A DNA stretch of 23,045 bases from JBPYFK01 sp051984675 (GCA_051984675.1 JBPYFK010000151.1:1-23045); one strand, 5' to 3'. Positions 15,585-22,279 are shown, counted from the stretch's first letter. Notes: generated by a model from the letters alone, not told the origin. Made by a program: numbers and translations.

Positions 15585-16379
15585 GTGACGAGCAGGCAGC
15601 CCACCTCCACAAGGCGCGCCCGGTCGCGGTACCGGCTGCTGGACGTCCTGCGCACTGAACGGGTCACACCGGGCATGGTGCGGATCGTTCTCGGCGGCGA
15701 AGAGCTGACGGACTTCGTCAGTGCCGGCAGCGACCAGCGCATCAAGCTGTGCCTGCCCAAGCCCGGGCACCCGGCTCCGCTTGGGCGTACCCGGGCGGAA
15801 GTCTTCGCCCTGCCCCGCGAGCAGCAGCCATCGCACCGGACGTACACGGTCCGGCACTTCGACCCGGAGAGGCTTGAACTCAGCATCGACCTGGTGCTGC
15901 ACCAGCACCAGGCGCCCGGCGCCAGCTGGGCGGCGAGCGTGCGCCCGGGTGACCAGGTCGTCACCGTGGGGCCAAGCCCGGCGTATGAGCCGAGCACGGA
16001 CGCCGACCCGCTGGTCCTCGCCGGCGACGAGACGGCCCTGCCGGCGATCGCCGCGATCCTTGAAGAGCTGCCGCGCGCAGCGCGCGCCAGCGTGTTCGTC
16101 GAAGTTGCCGACGCCGGGGAGCAGCAACGCGTCGACACCGCCGCTGACGTGCAGTGGACGTGGTTGCACCGCGACGGCGTCCCGGCCGGCGAAAGCCGGC
16201 TGCTGGTGGACGCCGTGCGCGAAGCCGACCTCGGCGCCGGCCCACACGTGTGGGCCGGCGCCGAGGCGGCGACGGCGCGCGAGATCCGGGACTACTGCTA
16301 CGCCGAACTCGGCCTCGATCGCGCCCGCGTTTACGCGCTGGCCTACTGGCGCCGGGGCGCGGCGGAGAACAGCCGCTAG
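15585..16379 (+). CDS. Siderophore-interacting FAD-binding oxidoreductase
   Basis: 264 aa, SIP/ViuB-type flavin reductase likely to release iron from ferric siderophores using NAD(P)H. The FAD-binding barrel (about 15-125) carries the flavin motif RTYTVRHFD, and the NAD(P)H half contains LVLAGDETALPAIAAILEELP and the family ending ALAYWRRG. No membrane segment; cytoplasmic. The Asp-Glu-Thr-Ala-Leu-Pro signature is diagnostic of SIP proteins. It is monocistronic and convergent with yqeY. The two stop codons share the palindrome CTAG at 16376-16379. No siderophore genes or Fur-type box were seen nearby, so the link to iron rests on the family. Confidence 0.92.
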   Translation: MTSRQPTSTRRARSRYRLLDVLRTERVTPGMVRIVLGGEELTDFVSAGSDQRIKLCLPKPGHPAPLGRTRAEVFALPREQQPSHRTYTVRHFDPERLELSIDLVLHQHQAPGASWAASVRPGDQVVTVGPSPAYEPSTDADPLVLAGDETALPAIAAILEELPRAARASVFVEVADAGEQQRVDTAADVQWTWLHRDGVPAGESRLLVDAVREADLGAGPHVWAGAEAATAREIRDYCYAELGLDRARVYALAYWRRGAAENSR

Positions 16380-16846
16380 CTTCCCAACCTGGCCTTGACG
16401 GCGGCGGCCACCCGACCGCCTTCGGCCCGACCGCCGACCTTGGCCTTGGCCGCCTTCATGACCTGGCCCATCTGCTTCGCACCGGGCTGCTCACCCAGCT
16501 CCGAAGCCACCTCGGCCACGGCCTCCGAGACGAGCTGATCGAGCTCGTCGTCCCCCAGCGGCTCGGGCAGGTACGCGCGAAGAACGTCCCCCTCCGCCCG
16601 CTCGGCGTCCGCGTCGTCCTGCCGGCCCGCCGACGCGAATGCTTCCGCGGACTCCTCCCGCTTCTTGACCTCCTTGGCGAGGACCTGCTGGACCTCCTCG
16701 TCGCTGAGTTGCCTGGCCTGCTTGCCCGCGACCTCCGCGGTGCCGACCGCGGCCAGCGCCATCCGCAGCGCACCGGTCACCAGCGAGTTCCGTTCCTTGA
16801 TCGCTGCTGACAGGTCCGCCCGCAGCTTGTCCTTGAGTTCCGCCAC
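16376..16846 (-). CDS. GatB/YqeY domain protein
   Basis: 156-aa helical protein of the YqeY family (MAELKDKLRADLSAAIKERN..., LPEPLGDDELDQLVSEAV, KQMGQVMKAAKAKVGGRAEG). It is homologous to the tRNA-binding tail of GatB, the glutamyl/aspartyl-tRNA amidotransferase subunit. The stand-alone form probably binds tRNA or takes part in charging quality control, but its role is unsettled. GTG start at 16846 has a GATACT -10 element ending 7 nt upstream. Convergent with the SIP gene (stops share CTAG) and divergent from the metallophosphoesterase. Confidence 0.92.
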   Translation of the reverse strand: MAELKDKLRADLSAAIKERNSLVTGALRMALAAVGTAEVAGKQARQLSDEEVQQVLAKEVKKREESAEAFASAGRQDDADAERAEGDVLRAYLPEPLGDDELDQLVSEAVAEVASELGEQPGAKQMGQVMKAAKAKVGGRAEGGRVAAAVKARLGS

Positions 16847-16853
16847 GGAAACC

Positions 16854-16910
16854 AGTATCGGTCCGGCCCCGCGTCCCCTACAGTCCGACCCTGGCGGGCG
16901 CCCGTAGGGT
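16854..16910. promoter_or_regulatory. Divergent promoters of yqeY and the metallophosphoesterase gene
   Basis: Minus strand: GATACT at 16859..16854, 7 nt before GTG 16846. Plus strand: TAGGGT at 16905-16910, 7 nt before GTG 16918. Both predict leaderless mRNAs from a 71-bp intergenic region. Confidence 0.5.
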
Positions 16911-16917
16911 GGGGTGC

Positions 16918-17880
16918 GTGAACAAGCTCGGTCGGATCACGCTCGGTACCGGCGCGCTCGGCGCGGCAACTCTGGCCTACTCGATCGGGATCGAGAGGCG
17001 CCACTGGACGCTGCGCCGCGCGACCCTTCCCGTCCTCGCTGACGGCAGCCCCCAGTTGCGCGTCCTGCACATCTCCGACCTGCACATGACACCCAACCAG
17101 CGTTCCAAGCAGCGGTGGGTCGCCGCGCTGGACGAGCTCGACCCGGATCTGGTGGTCAACACCGGGGACAACCTGGCCCACCCGCAGGCGGTTCCGGCGG
17201 TGCTCCGGGCACTCGGCCCGCTGCTGGAACGCCCGGGCGTGTTCGTGTTCGGCAGCAACGACTACTACGGGCCGAAACCGAAGAACCCGGCCCGCTACCT
17301 GCTCCCGCCATCGAAGACGAAGCGCGTCCACGGACCGGCGCTGCCTTGGGGTGATCTGCGCGCGGCCATGAGCGAGCGCGGCTGGCTGGACCTGACGCAC
17401 GTGCGCCGGAAACTCACGGTCAGGGGCGTCCACATTCACGCGGCCGGCGTGGACGACCCGCACCTGCACCTCGACCGGTACGCCGAGATCGCCGGCCGCG
17501 CGCCGACCGAGCCGGCCCTGCGGCTCGGGGTGACGCATTCGCCGGAACCCCGGGTGCTGGACCGCTTCGCCGGTGACGGCTACGACCTCGTCCTCGCCGG
17601 TCACACCCACGGCGGGCAGTTGCGCGTGCCGGGCTTCGGCGCACTCGTGACCAACTGCGACCTGGATCGCTCGCGCGCCCGTGGCGCCTCCACCTGGGGT
17701 GAGCACACGCACCTGCACGTCTCCGCGGGTCTGGGCACGTCCCCGTACGCCCCGGTTCGGTTCGCCTGCCCGCCGGAAGCGACGCTGTTGACGCTGGTGC
17801 CGGCGGAGTCGACGTCACCCGGCGAAGACGAGATGACCTTCGCCCGGCCCCCTTTCGGAGCCGAGACGGACGTCCGCTAA
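16918..17880 (+). CDS. Calcineurin-like metallophosphoesterase (Rv3683 homologue)
   Basis: 320 aa. Metal motifs are in order: ISDLHM (Asp54, His56), NTGDNL (Asp84), a GSND (112-115) where canonical members have GNHD, GVTHSPEP and the terminal GHTHGG. The change of Asn to Ser and His to Asn in the third motif is notable; it may be usual for this subfamily. An N-terminal hydrophobic stretch (LGTGALGAATLAYSIGI) could be a weak membrane anchor. A GTG at 16909 is also in frame, but 16918 fits the -10 box, giving VNKLGRITLG. Substrate unknown. Ends 47 nt before tRNA-Pro. Positional counterpart of Rv3683. Confidence 0.92.
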   Translation: MNKLGRITLGTGALGAATLAYSIGIERRHWTLRRATLPVLADGSPQLRVLHISDLHMTPNQRSKQRWVAALDELDPDLVVNTGDNLAHPQAVPAVLRALGPLLERPGVFVFGSNDYYGPKPKNPARYLLPPSKTKRVHGPALPWGDLRAAMSERGWLDLTHVRRKLTVRGVHIHAAGVDDPHLHLDRYAEIAGRAPTEPALRLGVTHSPEPRVLDRFAGDGYDLVLAGHTHGGQLRVPGFGALVTNCDLDRSRARGASTWGEHTHLHVSAGLGTSPYAPVRFACPPEATLLTLVPAESTSPGEDEMTFARPPFGAETDVR

Positions 17881-17909
17881 ACTTTCCTCCGGCAGCGGCC
17901 AAGACCCGA

Positions 17910-17915
17910 TACGCT
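17910..17915 (+). promoter_or_regulatory. -10 box of tRNA-Pro
   Basis: TACGCT, 13 nt before the tRNA; consistent with a short 5' leader processed by RNase P. Confidence 0.4.
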
Positions 17916-17927
17916 GCCGGTAGCACT

Positions 17928-18001
17928 CGGGGTGTGGCGCAGCTTGGGAGCGCGCTTCGTTCGGGTCGAAGAGGTCGTGGGTTCAAATCCCGCCACCCCG
18001 A
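17928..18001 (+). tRNA. tRNA-Pro (anticodon CGG)
   Basis: Complete cloverleaf of 74 nt: acceptor CGGGGTG/CACCCCG, D-stem GCGC/GCGC, anticodon stem CTTCG/CGAAG with loop TTCGGGT (CGG at 17962-17964), T-stem GTGGG/CCCGC with loop TTCAAAT, and discriminator A. The CCA end is not encoded. The accessory-looking region starts just downstream, and tRNA-Pro genes are known integration sites in actinobacteria (for example pSAM2). Confidence 0.97.
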
Positions 18002-18007
18002 CAGGCA

Positions 18008-18052
18008 AAGGGCCTGGTCAGAGCCTCACAGCGAGGTTCCGACCAGGCCCTT
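18008..18052 (+). terminator. Long hairpin after tRNA-Pro
   Basis: AAGGGCCTGGTC (18008-18019) pairs perfectly with 18041-18052. Inside, GAGCCTC (18021-18027) pairs with GAGGTTC (18033-18039) across one mismatch, closing on a 5-nt loop. The combined 19-bp stem starts 7 nt after the tRNA and is its likely terminator. Confidence 0.75.
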
Positions 18053-18095
18053 CGGTCGTTTGGAACCCCCTAGTGGGAGAAAATCGGGAGACGAT

Positions 18096-18314
18096 CTAGG
18101 CACGACCGGCGGCATCGACTCCGGCCGTGGGGTCATGGCCGCCAGCGCGGCAGGCCCACCCGAGGCGGCACGCCAACCCGAGGGACGCGTCGACGGTGAT
18201 CAACGCCAACTCCTCGGACACGTGGCAGCGTTCGCACACCTTGGCGATCGGAAATCCAGTCGTGTGATCCAGCTCCACGACGGTCGACGGCGGGTGTCGT
18301 AGGCTAGTGGTCAT
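18096..18314 (-). CDS. Short hypothetical protein with CxxC
   Basis: 72 aa, unrecognised. The N-terminal part contains CERCH (about 28-32), a Cys pair that could bind zinc, followed by a helical stretch (SEELALITVDASLGLACRLGW) with two more cysteines. The ATG at 18314 has GAGGGG six bases upstream, good support for translation. It is the first gene-like feature after tRNA-Pro and lies opposite to it. Codon usage cannot be judged well at this length; confidence is moderate. Confidence 0.45.
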   Translation of the reverse strand: MTTSLRHPPSTVVELDHTTGFPIAKVCERCHVSEELALITVDASLGLACRLGWACRAGGHDPTAGVDAAGRA

Positions 18315-18414
18315 GGTGGGCCCCTCGGGCCGATTGGCTGGACAAGATCGTGAACTTCCCGGGGTGCCGCATCGCCTCCGGCCCTCGAAACGGGTTGCCT
18401 AGGCAGGCACGCCG

Positions 18415-18435
18415 AGCGAGCGTTTCTCCACACCG
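18415..18435 (+). promoter_or_regulatory. Upstream element shared by two small genes (copy 1)
   Basis: AGCGAGCG (18415-18422), 5 nt, CCACACCG (18428-18435), 34 nt before the ATG at 18470. The same pair of blocks precedes the small gene at 22280. Confidence 0.3.
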
Positions 18436-18469
18436 AGTGGTGCCAAGCCCACGCCGCCACGATGGGGGC

Positions 18470-18652
18470 ATGGCCGACAGCGGCATGGCACCCGGGCCGT
18501 GGCATCTGACCTGGGCCGATCACGGCGACGAGCACCGCAGGCGGGGTGAGCGGCCGGTGTATGTGTTCAGCCCCGGTGGCTGGCCCGGGCTGGCCTGGTG
18601 TTCCTCGTGCGAGCGTGGCGTATGGATTCACAGCGGACCGGATGGACGCTAA
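18470..18652 (+). CDS. Short hypothetical protein with C-terminal CxxC
   Basis: 60 aa from the ATG at 18470 (MADSGMAPGPWHLTWADHGD...), rich in Trp, Gly and Pro, with YVFSPGGWPGLAWCSSCERGVW holding a possible zinc-binding Cys pair (about 46-49). A longer frame from 18350 exists, but its extra part is Arg/Pro-rich and not protein-like. GGGGG lies only 1-2 nt before the ATG, a poor spacing, so the start is uncertain. Divergent from the other Cys-pair gene. Not recognised; the composition is typical of small accessory-element proteins. Confidence 0.5.
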   Translation: MADSGMAPGPWHLTWADHGDEHRRRGERPVYVFSPGGWPGLAWCSSCERGVWIHSGPDGR

Positions 18653-18776
18653 GGATGTGGCGCCGTCGCAGCCCCCGACTATTGCGACGACGCCAGGAAA
18701 GGGCCGGCAGCCTTCCGGCGCCTCTTGGGAAGCGAACGCAGGGTCCGCGCGCAACCCCAAGGAGCGAACCCGCAGC

Positions 18777-18975
18777 TCACACAGGAGAAAGTACCGCAGC
18801 GACCAGTCCCTGAACGCCTCGTGCCAGGACGAGGGTGATCGCATTAGGGGCCAGGCCGCCGATCAGCGACGAGCCGGCGAATACTACGAATCCCAGACAA
18901 AGACGCTGCGTCGAGACAACAGGTCCGTGGCGCGTCCTCCCAGCAACAAGAACCCAGGAATACGAACCTCGGTTC
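18777..18975 (-). pseudogene. Fragment of a DHA2-type MFS drug transporter (frameshifted)
   Basis: Two reading frames together read like an EmrB/QacA-type transporter. About 18905-18958 in one frame gives GFLLLGGRATDLLSRRSVFV, which is helix end, motif A-like loop and next helix start. After a frame switch near 18900, a second frame gives LGFVVFAGSSLIGGLAPNA and ITLVLARGVQGLVAAVLSP, ending at a stop at 18777-18779. The rest of the protein (some 450 residues) is missing. Less certain similarity may continue in 18680-18776. It abuts the stop of arr, so it may be what is left of a drug-export gene once adjacent to it. Confidence 0.65.
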
Positions 18976-18985
18976 AACGCGCACC

Positions 18986-19408
18986 TCAGTTGATGATCTC
19001 GCCACGCTCGCTTGAGAGAAGCGCCGACAGTCGCTCCCGCCATGTCTGCAGCTGTTCGGGTGTCAGCCGCGTCCACTCGGTGATCTCGCTGACGATCCGC
19101 AGTGGGGCGCTACTGCGGTACGACCGAGTGGGGTTACCGGGGAACTTCTTGTCGGTCACGTTCGGATCGTTCTCGAACAGCCCGGTTGGCTCTACCTCAT
19201 ATACCCTCGGAATCGCTTCACTCGCTGCGAGTTCTGCAGCGATCTCTGCAGCGAGGCCGGCTCCATCAACACGAGCGGTGAAATAGATGTGGTTCATCAC
19301 GATTTCGGGACGGTAGTTCGATGGGCGGCCTGCCGTGAGGAACTCACCCACGCTCAGATCCGCGATCGTGCCATGGAAGAACGGACCCTCATCGAGCGGT
19401 CTGGACAC
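18986..19408 (-). CDS. arr: Rifamycin ADP-ribosyltransferase
   Basis: 140 aa, the normal Arr length. Arr transfers ADP-ribose from NAD+ to the C23 hydroxyl of rifamycins and inactivates them. Family features are intact: FFHGT with the conserved His (about 12), NHIYFTA with the conserved Tyr (about 42), VYEVEPTG, and the block ENDPNVTDKKFPGNPTRSYR with the conserved Asp (about 81). C-terminal helix LTPEQLQTWRERLSALL. The GTG at 19408 is supported by GAAGGG six bases upstream. It looks functional although its surroundings are decayed. Arr can be either chromosomal or carried by mobile elements; its island position favours acquisition. Confidence 0.95.
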   Translation of the reverse strand: MSRPLDEGPFFHGTIADLSVGEFLTAGRPSNYRPEIVMNHIYFTARVDGAGLAAEIAAELAASEAIPRVYEVEPTGLFENDPNVTDKKFPGNPTRSYRSSAPLRIVSEITEWTRLTPEQLQTWRERLSALLSSERGEIIN

Positions 19409-19799
19409 CTGAAACCCTTCTGCCTACCTGGTCGGACGCGCAAGTCTGCTGCACCAGCCAGGCCTTGCCGCAAGCCCCCACCTGTGCCCTATCCTGAAGG
19501 TGGAAGCAGTACCACGAGCGTCGCTGGGACAGGCACTGTGCGGTAGAACTTATTCGAGCATTCGCTGCAAAAGCGCAGCAATAACGCGAACCTCAACCGC
19601 GTCGCACCGCGCTTACCCGTCACCAGCTCCAGCTCGCTGCCGATCAGCTCCATCGATCAATCAGCTCGTTTTGATCCGTCTCGCGCGCCATTAGGCGCGC
19701 AACCTCCGACCCCAAGGTCACAAATCAAGGACCAAACCTCATCGGACCAGCAAGAACCCAGCTCGTGTGTACCTGCTGGCACGTTCCTTACCGGCAGCC
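19409..19799. other. Gene-free interval
   Basis: No credible coding region in 391 bases; GC content is lower than in the backbone. The only structure seen is a perfect 7-bp hairpin with an ATTA loop at 19683-19700 (GCGCGCC/GGCGCGC), possibly a terminator for the membrane gene at 19800 on the minus strand. Confidence 0.5.
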
Positions 19800-20324
19800 C
19801 TAGTGCAGGGCATACTTGAGAAACACGATGAGCAGCCCCACCGCCAGCGTCACCGCCGCGATCACTGGCGTTGCCCACCGGCCGGCAGAAGCCAGGTGCG
19901 CCGCAGCCCAGCCCGACAGTGCTAGGCCCCCCGTTTCCACCCACAGGCATGTGTTGATCATCGGGTCGAAGCGGAAGATCCCGGCTGCGGACAGCGCCAG
20001 CAGCCCAGTGGGCACGACGGCCAGCACCAACATCGGTAGGGAATCTAGCGCGATGGTGCGCAGTCGTGTCATTCGAATCCGCTGGCCGTGAGCGATCACA
20101 TCCGCCAAGACGTCGGCATAGACATGTGCGAGGTACAGCACTCCGGCCGTACCCGCGACCACCGTGACGGCCGTAACAGGGTCTGCTCCCTTATCACCGA
20201 GATAGGTCAACTCCGACATGAGGATGAGCGTGGCGTACACCGACGCGTACACCAACGCTGCCAACCGCCGCGCGCGGGACCGCCGAACACGCGGCGACTC
20301 ACCGCTTTCCAGACCGTGGTTCAT
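19800..20324 (-). CDS. Four-helix membrane protein of unknown function
   Basis: 174 aa. After a basic N-terminus (SPRVRRSRARR) come four hydrophobic segments: about 22-40 (LAALVYASVYATLILMSEL), 52-70 (AVTVVAGTAGVLYLAHVY), 95-115 (LPMLVLAVVPTGLLALSAAG) and 150-172 (ATPVIAAVTLAVGLLIVFL). The loop between the second and third reads VYADVLADVIAHGQRIRM. I recognise no family or catalytic motif. The ATG at 20324 has no clear Shine-Dalgarno; TAGAAC lies 6 nt upstream as a weak -10. No obvious partner gene nearby. Confidence 0.75.
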   Translation of the reverse strand: MNHGLESGESPRVRRSRARRLAALVYASVYATLILMSELTYLGDKGADPVTAVTVVAGTAGVLYLAHVYADVLADVIAHGQRIRMTRLRTIALDSLPMLVLAVVPTGLLALSAAGIFRFDPMINTCLWVETGGLALSGWAAAHLASAGRWATPVIAAVTLAVGLLIVFLKYALH

Positions 20325-20488
20325 GCACGTGTTCTACCTGATCAGACACGATGCGCTGTCCTGGTACCTCCCGCAGCAGTGATGCTCGGTTGTCGCTCCT
20401 GGCTGTGCTTCAAGACAGAAAGTCCGTGAGGGCTCGTCGAAGTCGTCGGTCACCAGCCGAACGAGCGCTGAGTGCTCGCTAACCGTGC

Positions 20489-20700
20489 TCATCGTTGGTT
20501 ATCAGCGCTCTGGTTTCGTACGCGGCCCAGCACGCGGTGGACGGTGGGACGGGAGATTTCGAAGCTCTCGGCTAGGTCGGTGATGGTCTCGAACTCCGCG
20601 AAGGTGGCCAGGATGTTGAAGAACATCTTGCCGATCGGGTCGGCGGGGTCGTAGATCTGCCCGCCCAGCGATGCCTGACCCCACGTGTCACGAGGGAGTC
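20489..20700 (-). pseudogene. Serine recombinase (resolvase) remnant with internal deletion
   Basis: SLGGQIYDPADPIGKMFFNILATFAEFE is the end of a resolvase catalytic domain. It is directly followed by TITDLAESFEISRPTVHRVLGR, the C-terminal helix-turn-helix. The roughly 45 residues that normally join these (the E-helix and linker) are missing in frame. The N-terminal part with the catalytic serine is also absent: upstream codons give an Arg-rich unrelated stretch. It cannot recombine DNA, but a small HTH peptide might still be made. It shows that a transposon or invertible element once sat here. Confidence 0.8.
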
Positions 20701-20756
20701 TCCGATCTCGCGCGCGTCCGGGACGGATGATTAATCGACGCCCGTAGGCCGACGTA

Positions 20757-21041
20757 GTGCTAGCCGAAGCTCGCGCACGCGGCATCCGTGCCACGGTCAG
20801 GACGATCACCGAGCAACCGGTTCACCCCGCCGACCCTTTACCGCACCGAGGCAGCATCGGCCCCACGCGCCCTTCACACATCCCCTCGCTGGACAGCAGC
20901 CTCCCTCCACGCGCGCCAACAACGAGCAGCTCCGCCTCCGCCTGGGGTCTCTACGAGGAACACATCCGCAGCCTCACCACCGAGAACTCCCACCTGCGCG
21001 CCGAAACTGGCCAACCAGGGTCGTCAACCTCAATAACACCG
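20757..21041 (+). pseudogene. Possible decayed coiled-coil gene (transposase/integrase accessory type)
   Basis: One long frame is open but changes character repeatedly. Joining frames gives ANNEQLRLRLGS, then YEEHIRSLTTENSHLRA, then KLANQG, a plausible continuous coiled coil broken by two single-base shifts. Such helices are typical of small accessory proteins next to integrases (DUF6262-like). The upstream part (to about 20900) is Pro/Ser-rich and not protein-like. Identity is a guess; the evidence is pattern only. Confidence 0.3.
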
Positions 21042-21647
21042 TCAGCGCACACCACCGGCCGCATCCTCGCCGCCGCTGCCCGAGTACCCAAGCGCCCCGT
21101 GCTTGCGGGCAGTGATCTGGGCCGGGCAGCGCCCCTCGGGGCGTCCGCACGCGGTGAAGTCACAGGTCCGGCACCACCAGGCGCCCAACTCGCCCGCTCT
21201 CCGGGCCTCGACGCGCGCGGTCACCCTGGCCTCGACCAGTTTCGCTAGCAGGTCCTCGAGCGCTGCCGCTTCGGACTCGTCCAGCCCGTGCGTTGCCTGG
21301 CGCACCACGGCGTCACGCGCGGCTCGGGCGGCGGCGACCCGCCTGCGGCCGCGAGCGGTCAATCGCACCTCGACCCGGCGACGGTCGGTTCCGGCCCTGC
21401 GTAGCGCGAGCCCGGCCTCCTCGAGCTGACTGACCAGCCGGACCGCCCCGGAGTGCGTGAGCCCGAGCACGTCGGCCAGGCGACCGACGTGCGCACCACC
21501 GAGGAACTCGTCGAGCGCCAGCAAGGCCTGTGTCGCGCTGCCGGTGAGGCCCGAGGCGTTCTCCAATGCGGTTGTGGTCTCGTCGGTGAGGTTGAGCGCA
21601 AGCGACGCCAGCAGGTTGCCCAGCCGGGGATGTACCGGAAACGTCAT
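21042..21647 (-). CDS. MarR-family regulator with C-terminal cysteine cluster
   Basis: 201 aa. The winged helix-turn-helix occupies about 35-110 (ALLALDEFLGG..., VGRLADVLGLTHSGAVRLVSQLEEAGL, wing RRAGTDRRRVEVRLT). Long helices follow for dimerisation. The C-terminus carries WWCRTCDFTACGRPEGRC, spaced C-x2-C-x4-C-x6-C (159, 162, 167, 174), likely a metal or redox-sensing site. The ATG at 21647 lies 7 nt after a perfect TATAAT, so it is leaderless. Divergent from the SRPBCC gene, with an operator overlapping both -10 boxes; autorepression and control of the neighbour are the obvious inference. The final 25 or so residues are Gly/Ala-rich. Confidence 0.9.
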   Translation of the reverse strand: MTFPVHPRLGNLLASLALNLTDETTTALENASGLTGSATQALLALDEFLGGAHVGRLADVLGLTHSGAVRLVSQLEEAGLALRRAGTDRRRVEVRLTARGRRRVAAARAARDAVVRQATHGLDESEAAALEDLLAKLVEARVTARVEARRAGELGAWWCRTCDFTACGRPEGRCPAQITARKHGALGYSGSGGEDAAGGVR

Positions 21648-21654
21648 GCCCGCT

Positions 21655-21677
21655 ATTATATGAGTCAGTCATATATT
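21655..21677. promoter_or_regulatory. Operator and divergent promoters between marR-type and SRPBCC genes
   Basis: TATATGA-GTCAG-TCATATA at 21657-21675 is a perfect 7+5+7 dyad. The minus-strand -10 TATAAT occupies 21660..21655 and a plus-strand -10 TATATT 21672-21677, so a repressor here would block both genes. Confidence 0.75.
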
Positions 21678-21695
21678 GACGAGGAGGTGACCAGC

Positions 21696-22130
21696 GTGAC
21701 TGGCAGCGTCGCTACTGCCGAGGTCGACATCCACGCCAGCCCCCAGCGGGTGTGGGCAGCACTCACCGAACCGGACCAGATCGCGACATACATGGGCGGC
21801 TCCAAAGTCGAGACGACCTGGGAAGTCGGCAGTCCGATCACTTGGAGCGGCGAGTACGACGGCCATGCGTACCAGGACAAGGGCACGGTGCTCACCTACG
21901 ACGAGGCACACATCCTGTCGGTCACCCACTACAGCCCCCTCATGGGCCAGGACGACAAACCGGAGAACTACCACACACTCGTCTACAGCCTCACCGCCGA
22001 CGGCGACATCACCCATGTTTCCCTGACCCAGGACAACTGCACCGATGAGGCGCAGGCCGAGCAATTCAGCCTGAACTGGCAGACGATGCTCCAGGGACTC
22101 AAGGCGCAGGTCGAGGGTCCGTCCACGTAA
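21696..22130 (+). CDS. SRPBCC (AHSA1/START-like) domain protein
   Basis: 144-aa helix-grip fold protein. Typical starts and ends are seen: VATAEVDIHASPQRVWAALTEPDQIATYMGG at the front and LNWQTMLQGLKAQVEG helix at the end, with strands between (WEVGSPITWSGEY, HVSLTQDNC). Such proteins bind hydrophobic ligands or assist other proteins; the ligand is unknown. Longer frames start far upstream, but GTG 21696 is chosen because GAGGAGG (21681-21687) stands 8 nt before it and the promoter lies in the operator just upstream. Regulated by the divergent MarR protein by inference. Confidence 0.9.
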   Translation: MTGSVATAEVDIHASPQRVWAALTEPDQIATYMGGSKVETTWEVGSPITWSGEYDGHAYQDKGTVLTYDEAHILSVTHYSPLMGQDDKPENYHTLVYSLTADGDITHVSLTQDNCTDEAQAEQFSLNWQTMLQGLKAQVEGPST

Positions 22131-22233
22131 GACACTCGTTTGGAAGACACGAGCCGAGGCGCTCCCGGCCGATGTGGGTGCCGGCCACCTAGCCCCTCGG
22201 ACACACGATGGGGTGGCGTGGGCCGGCATGCGA

Positions 22234-22255
22234 AGCGAGCGCCTTGGCCACACCG
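22234..22255 (+). promoter_or_regulatory. Upstream element shared by two small genes (copy 2)
   Basis: AGCGAGCG (22234-22241), 6 nt, CCACACCG (22248-22255), 24 nt before the ATG at 22280; see copy 1 at 18415. Confidence 0.3.
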
Positions 22256-22279
22256 GGGGTTCGTGCTCGGCTAGCGGTC

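Noticed and set aside
18075..18091. GGGAGA direct repeat, 11 bp apart, near the tRNA hairpin
   Set aside because: Too short to be more than chance.
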